Assembly (NCBI GenBank): GCA_964016875.1
Contig: OZ024736.1
Location: forward strand, 5,401,518-5,465,517
DNA length: 64,000 bases
Direction of reading: 5' to 3'
DNA from: Fallopia convolvulus
Taxonomy: Eukaryota; Streptophyta; Magnoliopsida; Caryophyllales; Polygonaceae
The position numbers and the translations under genes are program-made. The notes below the pieces were generated by a model, which did no database searches, was not told where the DNA came from, and was given only the letters and a program-made list of their open reading frames with translations. This document shows, one piece after another, positions 55,816 to 64,000 of the stretch (position 1 is its first letter; each line of letters opens with the position of its first letter).

Positions 55816-56039
55816 ATGATCTAAGTAAAAACGACCTCTTTTTTTTATATAAAAATACGTCTTTAAAAGGGCAAATGAAACCCAAAACTCAAATGTAGCT
55901 GCTTCCTTTATTTCACATACATTTTCATGAACTAATGGGCCGTGATTTTGGGCTCCATGGCGGCCCAATCACTGGATGGGCCCATCCATCAAGAAGCAGT
56001 CCAAAAATGCGGGTAAGCGGAAGCGTCGTCACTTCGTCT
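55816..56039. other. Intergenic or promoter region
   Basis: No coding signal. It probably holds the promoter of the next gene; a GGCCGTGATTTTGGGCTCC-like GGCCC-rich zone lies at 55938-55985. Confidence 0.4.
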
Positions 56040-56131
56040 GCAGCAAGTTTTAACTCGTCTCGAGAACTGAGCGCGCTCGCCGCGAGTTGAGCGATGGATC
56101 AAACAACGGCCCTCGAGCTACCAAACTGAAG
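56040..56131 (+). other. Probable untranslated first exon of the coiled-coil gene
   Basis: A GC-richer block ends in a good splice donor (CTGAAG followed by GTACGC at 56132). It contains a minimal upstream ORF (ATG 56094, stop after 11 codons). A second possible donor (ACAAG then GTACGCTG) lies near 56351. Assignment to the downstream gene is inferred. Confidence 0.4.
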
Positions 56132-56816
56132 GTACGCTTCCTCATCTCTTGATCGGAACAAAGGGGGATGACCTTTGCCTTGCTCGTCTTGACATTCCTG
56201 TTGTTCATTGCGAGTCTTTTGATCTTTCGCATTTCGTGATTTTATTTCTGCTCCTAAAACATGCTGAAGCTTAAACCCTAATTTCTGCTTCACCTCGTTT
56301 CCTTTGCTGTTTGAGCGGGTAGTGAACTTTGAGCTACTTAGCTGAACAAGGTACGCTGATCGCTCAATCAGAGCAGAGTGGGATGGGATTTTTCATGCTT
56401 TTCCTGAAATTTTTGTGCTGTTTATTTCCTTTTCTGCTTCTAGTAGAATACGCTTTATTATACCTACTTTCTGTTCAATCTTGTTTTACTTCTCTGTGTT
56501 AAATATGATCTCATAAGGAAAAATAAGGGTTTCGAGGTTTAAATGCTTTGATGCCTTTTAGGTTTTGCTCTAGCTGCTTATCGAATTTTTATGCAGTTCG
56601 TACCTTGTTAGATTTCTTCTCATATATGGAGATCAATTGTAATATGCTGAATGTAGATGCCCAAGAATGAGAGTCAATAGATACTATTGTGGAATCGTAA
56701 CTTTTAATTTCTGTATTATATTACCTTATTGACCATGACTACCATTGTGCAATCTTGTAGCTTTCCTAGAAAAATTGATTCAGGTTCAGACAACGATCAA
56801 CATTAGTACATTACCC

Positions 56817-57517
56817 CAGTGAAGAAAAAGGCGATAGGCGATAAAAAGCGATAGGGGTCCTATTGCCTAGGCGCTAGGCGTCAGGCGAAAAGCGAGCGCC
56901 TTTTGGATCAAGGCGCTCTTTCTTGTAATCCTTTCATTGTAGATTAGAACAATGCTATATAAGTCATGAATTTCTATTATATGGTGTATTTTTATAAGCT
57001 AGGTACCCTAGAATATTTTCTAATGATTTTCTTAAATTGCAACATGATCTTCTATAAGGCAGAAACATATAATGGGGTATTGCACAATAGAAAACTAGTG
57101 AATATGTTAATTAAATAGACAAATAAAAACAAACCGAGAATCAAAGATAAGTGTGAGATTAGAAAAGGAAGGAGCAAGTAAAAAAACTAACTAAAATCAG
57201 AAAAAATATTCAACTTTGTATAAAATAGTCCTTTAGAAGCACAACAGTCATCGTGGGAGGGAGAAAATCATAGCCTACAAAGTAGAACTCTATCAAGTAA
57301 AAGCTAGAAAACATAGCAATATTATTTTAAATTTTTTCTTTCCAATTTTTTAGCCTAAAAATGTACCCAAAACGCCTTAAGCCAAAAGGCGCTCGCCTTG
57401 GCGCCTAGGCGCTCGCCTTTTGGAAAACGCCCGCCTTGACCATCAAAAGGCGTTTTACTCACCGCCTTAACGCCTAGGCGCTAGGCGAGCGCCTAGGCGT
57501 CGCCTTTTTACTCACTG
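56817..57517. mobile_element. hAT-like element in the intron of the coiled-coil gene
   Basis: 18-bp inverted ends (CAGTGAAGAAAAAGGCGA versus CAGTGAGTAAAAAGGCGA) are flanked by the exact 8-bp duplication CATTACCC (56809-56816 and 57518-57525). It is 701 bp with no ORF. Subterminal regions are dense in GGCGCCTAGGCGCTCGCC-type repeats that can fold back strongly. Confidence 0.92.
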
Positions 57518-57655
57518 CATTACCCACGCCAAAATTTGATGACATTGTTGAACTACTAAATATGGTAATCTTTTAATTTTTTTGAAATTCCTGTGATTCT
57601 GGTTCTCGATTTTTGTTGTTACATTCTGTAACCAATAACTCAGTCACAAAATGAA

Positions 57656-59422
57656 ATGATGCTTCCTTTTTATACTTTGTGCTGGTATGTAAAGGATGAA
57701 TCTTCTGGTGAATTGCCTTCTGAGGCATGCTCTGATTTCCATGTCCAACATGCTGGGCTTAGGCAAGAAAGTATTGTTACAGAGTTGAAGACTATGATGG
57801 ACGATGCTGAGGCCAAGAACATTATCTCAATGAGTGAGGCAACTTATGGCTTGTAACTGGTGGAGCAATTGCATCAACAAAGTGGTGAAGATGAGCTTAG
57901 TGAAGAAACCACTTTTGCGAATACTAAAACTGTGTTGGATCCTGATGAAGTTGAGAATACCACTCCAAGCGATATGGTGAGTAATCCTCCACCGTTAGTG
58001 GAAGAAGTGGATCAACAGGACAATGAGACCGAGATTAGTGTCCCATCTTCTGAGCTTAGCAACAAAATCATCGAATTAAGTGCTGAAACAATATCAGATC
58101 ATGATGAAGTCGAGAATACCACCCCAATTGATCTGGTGACTAACCCCCTGCAGTTAGTGGAAGAAGTGCATCAACAGGACATTGAGACTAAGATTAGTGT
58201 CCCATCTGCTGAGCGTAGCAACAAAATCATTGAATTAGGTGCTGAAACACTTTCAGAACGTGATGAAGTTCAGAATATTACTTCAGCTGGCCAAGAAATT
58301 TGTCTAGGAAAAGATAGTGAAACTGAGGTTGCTATCCCAGCTGTTGAGTGTACCAAGAAGCTTGTGGATGCAGAGACAAAATCAATGTCAAAAGATGATG
58401 AAGTTGAAAACATTGATCGAACGGATCCTCCAACTATTGGCCTGCAGATAGCGGAAGAACCGCTCCAAGACAATGAAGCTAGATTTATTGATGACAGTGT
58501 TGTTGTCAATATGAAGCCCGTACTGAACAATGATAAAATTGAGAATAGTATCTCAACTGGACAGGCTATAGTTGGCCCCCATTTAGCTGAGGACTTGATT
58601 CAACAGGTAAATGAATCTGAGTCGGGCTTTCTTGGCAAAATTTCTGTACCTATTGTTGAGACTGAAGTAGAAGTAGTTTTTGTAAGCAATAGCGAAGTGG
58701 TGATGGTTGAGGATGAGAAAGAAGCTGAGGAATTGGAATCGTTGAATGTAATAATGAATCAGAAGCTTAAGAGGATTGAGGAAATAGCCGAACAAGTAAC
58801 GGCAATTGATACTGAAATCCCCCGTATGGAGTCTGAGTGTAATGAAAGCAAGTGCAGGCATGCGGAGTTCATTGACCTTTTCAAGCTTATTGTTGAGAGC
58901 CAACTACCTCTACGCTCTCAGAGAGAGATCAATCAGTTGATAAAGAGAAAGGACAAGGCAGCCCAGGAGTGGCTCTCCATTGCGTTAGATTTGCAAGTTA
59001 AAATTGATGCCCGAGCCAAGCTGAAGCTTGCCCTGCAAGAAGAGAGTGCAGAATTAGCAAAACTGGTGGAAGCTCACAAGTTGCAAATCCATCAAAAGCT
59101 CAAAGAAACTAATCAAGTCATCAAACTCGACGAAGCTGTAGATTCTGGCGTGGATTCCCCATATAGCAAAATCAAGTTCACTTATACCAGGAAAAGGAAA
59201 TCCATTAATCATGATGGACACTTGGTGGAGGCGGATTTTCATTCATCTGAAATGCAAACCAAGCGCATGGCTTTGAACACAGTTGGTGATTCTGTGCAAG
59301 GATGCATCGATCATGGTATGGTAACTAACCCATAACCCATAATGGAAATCAATATTGTTTTCAGCTTTATAAGCCATTTTGATGAGCTATTCTTCTTCCT
59401 GTCTGTTATCAGAGTTCTTGTA
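57656..59422 (+). CDS. Unrecognised coiled-coil protein with about 50-residue modules
   Basis: An acceptor near 57643 opens a long exon. One frame runs 57656-59335 (about 560 codons) except for TAA 57854-57856. The N-terminal two thirds consist of five or six degenerate acidic modules (DEVENTTP-x-D-x-V, LVEEVHQQD, then ISVPS-x-E-x-SNKIIEL). The C-terminal third is a predicted coiled coil (LNVIMNQKLKRIEEIAEQVT, REINQLIKRKDKAAQEWLSI) followed by a basic KFTYTRKRKS stretch that could be a nuclear signal. A donor at 59316 and acceptor at 59412 would replace the last residues with EFL and stop at 59424. I do not recognise the family. Because of the TAA, the functional start could be at the first downstream ATG (about 57974), or the allele may be null. 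Confidence 0.6.
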
Positions 59423-59424
59423 GG

Positions 59425-61246
59425 AGTCAACTTTGTGAACAGAAGAAGTTGGTAGCTTTACCTTCTAATTGTAGTAGTAGTGTACATAAAATACTCAAGC
59501 AGGAGGAGGAAATGTTGGACTTTAGGCTTCTTTGAACATGCCCTAGATGGACTTTAGGCTTCCCAAACAATGGGCTTTTTTTTGTGTAGCTCTATGTACG
59601 TTGACCGTCAGGCCCATTAGTTTATTGGGCGGAGTAGTAAAGCCCATTTGATGTTTCTTTATTCGTTTTGGTTTTACAAATCAAGTTAGAAGAGACTAGA
59701 GAGCCACGAAAGAAAAGGAAAGAGATTTATGGGGTGATGGGTGGGGGGGGGCTTGTTTAGTTAAGCGTCCACCTTTTAAGGATGTCTCTGCATGGAGACC
59801 AAGTGACAAAATTCCCTTTTCAATGTTTGGGAGAGATTAGGGCAATCAATTTTGACTTTGTGCTACACAACACAATGCCCCCCTTTCCCCCCTTTTGTTG
59901 TAGACAACACTCCTTTCTGAAAAAGATGGATCGACTCGATTCCCAAACACCTTTGCTTTGCCTAAGCAAAGCCCAACCCTCTAAGCAAATAGTATCCACT
60001 ATCTTAATCAATTGATCTCTTAATTATTGGTCCCCTCTCCCTCTCCCCCTTGGGTGGCCTTCTTTGCAACCACTTAATTAGAAATATAAATAAAGAATAG
60101 AGTTTGGCAATTACATGGAAAGAAGGGTTGGTCCACCTCGTAGAGTAGTTCATGGGATGGGACCACCATTGATAAACTCGGCACGTGGTCCCGCTATGAC
60201 CCGCACGTTCAAACCCTGATTTCAAGGATATTTTTTTATTTCATTTTAATATTCCATTCTATGAAATTCCATTTAAGGTCCCGAGGTTTATAAATTTTCC
60301 ACAAAAGGGTATCATTATTTGGATACTCAACTAAAGCCCGTAATGTTTTAAAATTTCCCCTTCTATCTTTGATCATCCTCTCACGGTCTCTCTTCACTAT
60401 TTGCAATGAGGTCACAAATATCTAAACATACAGAAGTTTTGCTTATTACTGCCTTTGCCTTGGATGAAAAATCATGTCTTACCATCATTCCTTCCTTTTC
60501 TGCTCGGTTTACATACTTTAGCCGACCCGCTTGTGGGTTCAGTGTCTCTTTTGTAGGACGATGTGAAGGGTCGGGCCTTCCCTCATGTTGTTTGTTCGTT
60601 GGTCCTTGGCTTGAATAAAGTTCCGCTTGGGGCGTTTGCCCTTGGTTCGACAAAAAAAAAATTATGAAACTAAGATGTAGCTTATTAGATGAGACGTGTG
60701 AATGTGTCACAAGACTTCAAACTACTTAATTATTATATTGTGGGCAGAAGTTAATTAAGGAATTCATTAAAATATCAGCCAAAATAGAAGCATAGAGCCA
60801 CCCACTTTTATTTAAGACCAAAAATTGTCCTCAAATAGTCCGCTTTATAGATTTCAATCAAACTAAAACTCAACAATCACCATCATAAGAAACTATATAT
60901 CCCTTGGATGGATTTGGAATAGGATCTGTAATCTGGTTGAAATTATCCATTTGAAACCCACCTACTTTCAAAACAAATAGCAAAGAGATAGCAATCAAGG
61001 AAGAAGAAGACGAAACAAACAAAAACATAAATACGAAACCAAACATGACAAATTGGTTTGCTTTGCACAAATGAACTCATTCCCTTTCAATATTTACACC
61101 ATTTGTTACATCCCTAACTTTCCCAAAAATACAAACAGAACCGTATATGAACTGATGATTATGACGAGGCTTTTGTGAGGTTCTCTCTTCTTTTTGACGA
61201 TTGATTACATACACTAATTTCTTACAAATTTTCCCTCTTTCTCAAT
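59425..61246. other. Intergenic region between the coiled-coil gene and the BRI1-like gene
   Basis: No gene is recognised. It should include the 3' untranslated regions of both convergent genes. A stretch near 60400-60660 ends TTGGTTCGACAAAAAAAAA and looks like a retroposed 3' end with a poly-A tail, but no family is assigned. A run of C/T-rich sequence lies at 59875-59900. Confidence 0.5.
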
Positions 61247-64000
61247 CTACAACTTGCCATTTTCTGGATCCTCCTTTATTATGGTCATATCAACCCCATC
61301 AGCTGAGCTAAAACTCCCTGCCACGGTAAAGCAGCCAATGTCGTCGGTGGTGGCGATACTAGATGCCGTGGAATCCAGCCCCCCGGGCCCTGCTTGGATC
61401 TCCTTAAACATGGCCATCACCTGAATCATGGTGGGCCGTCTCCAATGCCGATCATCCAAGCACGCGCACGCCACCTTCAAGTGTTGCAAGAGCTCGATCT
61501 CCAAGCCTGGATCCTCCTTGATCAGCTCGGGATCGAACACATCGCTCACCCTCGCCTTGGCGTGCATCTTCACCCACCCCACGAGGTTGTTATTGTCCCC
61601 GAACTCAACCGAATCCGTCGGCTGCTTCCCCGTGAGCAGCTCGAGGAGGACCACTCCGTAGCTATAGACATCGCCTTTCGTGGAACATCGAAAACTCTGG
61701 TAGTACTCGGGCGGCACGTACCCGGGCGTCCCCGCAAGCGTCGATACGCTCAAGTGCGTGTCCATCGCACTCATCAGCCTCGCCATCCCGAAATCCGAAA
61801 CCCGGGCGTCGAGGCTCTCGTCGAGCAAGACGTTGCTCGACTTCATGTCTCGGTGGATGATGTGGGGGATGCAATTGTGGTGCAAGAAGGCCAGCCCACG
61901 GGCCGCCCCTATCGCGATTTTCCGCCTCGCGGTCCAATCGAGCCTGATCCCGCCTTTCTTACGGCCGTGTAAGACGTCGTCTAGCGACCCGTATTGCATA
62001 TACTCGTAGACTAGCAGCCTCTCTTCCTTGACCTTGCAATAGCCCAAGAGCGGGACGAGGTTCCGGTGCTTGATCTTCCCGATCGTCTCCATCTCGGCGG
62101 TGAACTCCCTGTCGCCCTGCCCGCTTATCTGGATCAGCTTCTTGATGGCCACGACGCTCCCGTCCTTAAGCTTGGCCTTGTAGACATCCCCGAAACCGCC
62201 CGAGCCGATCAGGGAGTCATCGTGGAAGCCATTGGTGGCCTCCAAGAGGTCGGCGAAGGTGAGTTTTCGCAGAGGCTTCTCAAAGGCGGCAAGGTTGATG
62301 CTCAAGGCCTCCCGGGCGCTCGTGAGCTTCCAGCTCGCTTGTCGAGGGGCGCCCGAATCCGACCCTCGTCCGTCCTCGTACTCGTCGTCGGATCCGGATA
62401 CCCGTTTCTTCCTCCGCTTCCTGAGCTCCACGATGAGCATGATCACCCCCAGAATGCAGAACAAGGACAGCAAGAGCCCCATGGCGACGCTACCCGCTAC
62501 GCTCCCTCGGCTCCTCCGCCTCTGGCCCCAGGACCCCGACGCAGGGGCGGCTGCGGTCCCGCACCGCGGCAGCGGGTACCCGCAGAGGCCCGAGTTGTTG
62601 TAGAATCGGTTGGGCGGGAACGTCTCGAACTGGCCCGAATCGGGGATCATCCCGGTGAGGTTGTTGTTGGATAAGTCGATCTCGGTGAGGAGCGTTAGCC
62701 CCGCGAGGGAGGGCGGGATTCGGCCCGAGAGCCGGTTATAGGATAGGTCCATGATGCCAACGTACTTCAGCCTGCCTAGCTCGCTCGGAATCGGCCCCGA
62801 GAGGTTGTTGTGAGCCAAGTCCAATATGGAGAGGTAGTACATTGAACCGAGCTCTTTCGGAATGCTGCCCTGAAGCCTGTTGTAAGAGAGGTCCAGGAAG
62901 ATCATTGAGCCGTTGTGCTGGAATGTAGGCTGCGTGTTGCCCCTGTAGATCCTTGTGAAGTTGCAAGTGTGTCCGCTCGGAATCCGGTTCAGCGAGTCCT
63001 GGCGGATACCCGCAAACTCGAGCAGGTTCCCGGAGCCGTGGCACTCGGCGCTGCTGCCGTCGTTTTTCAGGTACACATACTTCTTGCCAACAACAAGACC
63101 AACGGCCATGTTGCCTGATTGCTTGGAGAGAGTGGCGGGGACGGGGCCGTCGAGGGAGTTGGTGTTCAAATCCAGCCACAGGAGGCTCTTGCAATCGCCC
63201 AATTCGCGGGGGATGCGGCCGTGGAATGAGTTGTTGGACAGCTTGAGGATGGCGAGGCTAGGGAGGCTGCCGATCCAGGAAGGGATGACGCCGGTGAGGT
63301 TGTTGCTGGAGAGTGAAATCCAGTTCAAGTTGGTGCAGTTCCTGAGGCCGGAGGGGATGGTTCCGGTTAACCGGTTGTAGTCGAGGATGAGATTCTCAAG
63401 GGGGTGAATGTACATGAGGTCCTGTGGGATTTGGCCTTGGAGCTGGTTCATCCACATGATCAAGTCCTTGAGGTTGGAGAGGAGGCCCAAAGTGGGTGGG
63501 ATCTTGCCTGTGAGGTAATTGAAGCTGAGATCAAGGGAGACGAGTTGGGTGCAATTCCCCAAATCAGATGGGATTTGGCCGCTCAACAGATTGTCTTGAA
63601 GATAGAGCTCTTTCAAATGGGTAGTACTTTGAGATTGGCATAACCCAGATGGGAGTTTGCCTGAGATGTTATTTGAGCTCAAATCCAAGCTCTCCAATCC
63701 AGCTGGTAAACCCAAGGTTTCAGGAAGAGAAGCCACAAAGTTGTTTGAAGCCAGCGAGAGCCTCTTTAGCCCACCCATTCTCATCAACATTCCGATTGGC
63801 AAATCCCCAGAGAAGTTGTTGCTAGACAGATCCAACAGTGTAAGAGAAGTGCAGGATTCAAGGGCAGTGGGGATATTACCAGACAAATGGTTCAAAGACA
63901 GATCAATCTCCACCAAATTAGGGCAGGCTTCAAGTAGGCCGCCGCCACTGATGCTGCCTTCAAACTGATTTTCTGACATGTAAAGGAAGCGGAGACTTGA
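61247..64000 (-). CDS. BRI1: Brassinosteroid receptor kinase BRI1-like, 5' part outside the window
   Basis: This is 917 visible codons with no intron, ending at the stop at 61247 and open to the window edge; about 270 N-terminal residues are missing. In order there are about 12 leucine-rich repeats and the island domain (about 63110-62905, KKYVYLKNDG, ECHGSGNLLEFAGIR). Four more repeats, GLCGYPLPRC, a transmembrane segment (about 62430-62495) and a kinase follow. The P-loop is GSGGFGDVYK, the Lys VAIKK, then HRDMKSSN, DFGMARL and GTPGYVPPEYY, so all catalytic motifs are intact. BRI1 binds brassinosteroid at the island plus adjacent repeat at the plasma membrane and signals with BAK1-type partners. 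The island and juxtamembrane match BRI1 better than its BRL paralogues. Confidence 0.93.
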   Translation of the reverse strand, partial: SSLRFLYMSENQFEGSISGGGLLEACPNLVEIDLSLNHLSGNIPTALESCTSLTLLDLSSNNFSGDLPIGMLMRMGGLKRLSLASNNFVASLPETLGLPAGLESLDLSSNNISGKLPSGLCQSQSTTHLKELYLQDNLLSGQIPSDLGNCTQLVSLDLSFNYLTGKIPPTLGLLSNLKDLIMWMNQLQGQIPQDLMYIHPLENLILDYNRLTGTIPSGLRNCTNLNWISLSSNNLTGVIPSWIGSLPSLAILKLSNNSFHGRIPRELGDCKSLLWLDLNTNSLDGPVPATLSKQSGNMAVGLVVGKKYVYLKNDGSSAECHGSGNLLEFAGIRQDSLNRIPSGHTCNFTRIYRGNTQPTFQHNGSMIFLDLSYNRLQGSIPKELGSMYYLSILDLAHNNLSGPIPSELGRLKYVGIMDLSYNRLSGRIPPSLAGLTLLTEIDLSNNNLTGMIPDSGQFETFPPNRFYNNSGLCGYPLPRCGTAAAPASGSWGQRRRSRGSVAGSVAMGLLLSLFCILGVIMLIVELRKRRKKRVSGSDDEYEDGRGSDSGAPRQASWKLTSAREALSINLAAFEKPLRKLTFADLLEATNGFHDDSLIGSGGFGDVYKAKLKDGSVVAIKKLIQISGQGDREFTAEMETIGKIKHRNLVPLLGYCKVKEERLLVYEYMQYGSLDDVLHGRKKGGIRLDWTARRKIAIGAARGLAFLHHNCIPHIIHRDMKSSNVLLDESLDARVSDFGMARLMSAMDTHLSVSTLAGTPGYVPPEYYQSFRCSTKGDVYSYGVVLLELLTGKQPTDSVEFGDNNNLVGWVKMHAKARVSDVFDPELIKEDPGLEIELLQHLKVACACLDDRHWRRPTMIQVMAMFKEIQAGPGGLDSTASSIATTDDIGCFTVAGSFSSADGVDMTIIKEDPENGKL

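Noticed and set aside
60380..60665. A small host gene (70-109 codon frames on both strands)
   Set aside because: The A-rich end and lack of motifs fit a retroposed 3' fragment better; no support for a gene.
62066..62674. 202-codon plus-strand frame, and 61394-61972, over the receptor kinase
   Set aside because: Both are shadows of the GC-rich BRI1-like coding sequence on the minus strand.

Overview
The window is nuclear DNA of a flowering plant, most likely a eudicot. The evidence is a WRKY13-type transcription factor with the split WRKY-domain intron, an intronless BRI1-type brassinosteroid receptor, GT-AG introns, and a dense load of plant-lineage LTR retrotransposons (Athila, Tat and Copia) and hAT-like elements. 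Nothing bacterial or organellar is visible. Positions 1 to about 52300 are a transposon-rich block; host genes occupy about 53100 to the right edge.

Transposon block. The left edge holds the 3' tail and LTR of a Gypsy element and a LINE fragment. It is followed by anonymous sequence split by a 1.2-kb hAT-like element with an exact 8-bp target duplication (TSD). A nested stack runs from about 5.0 to 34.4 kb. The remnant of a Copia (SIRE-like) 3' end was hit twice. One hit is a 13.1-kb Athila element at 5191-18333 (TSD GGGGG). The other is a 15.2-kb Tat-lineage element on the minus strand at 18670-33842 (TSD AACGT). The left LTR of the Tat element was itself hit by a 2.07-kb gag-only, non-autonomous Copia-type element at 19277-21350. 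The Athila element carries gag-pol, an Athila ORF-1-like extra ORF, and an unusual set of dispersed TCGGTACCGA palindromes. The Tat element carries a spliced antisense accessory gene on the plus strand and a 1.7-kb minisatellite with 45-bp units.

From 34.4 to 45.7 kb lie AT-rich DNA, a hAT-like element inserted inside another hAT-like element (both with perfect 8-bp TSDs), a third hAT-like element, and fragments of a LINE, a chromovirus-like Gypsy integrase and a Copia RNase H. A very young Copia element at 45679-52313 has 373-bp LTRs that differ at one base and the TSD AAAAT. Despite its youth it is coding-defective. Its gag and pol are separate, and a perfect 9-bp hairpin sits at the gag stop.

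Host genes. A WRKY13-like gene (three exons, 53134-55270, plus strand) lies 0.8 kb downstream of the young Copia LTR. Next is an unrecognised coiled-coil gene (about 56.0-59.5 kb, plus strand) built of degenerate about 50-residue modules. Its first module has an in-frame TAA where sister modules have glutamine, and its first intron contains a hAT-like element. The right edge is the 3' three quarters of a BRI1-type receptor kinase gene on the minus strand, cut by the window end. No functional link between the three genes is evident beyond proximity. All assignments come from reading the sequence; no database search was run.
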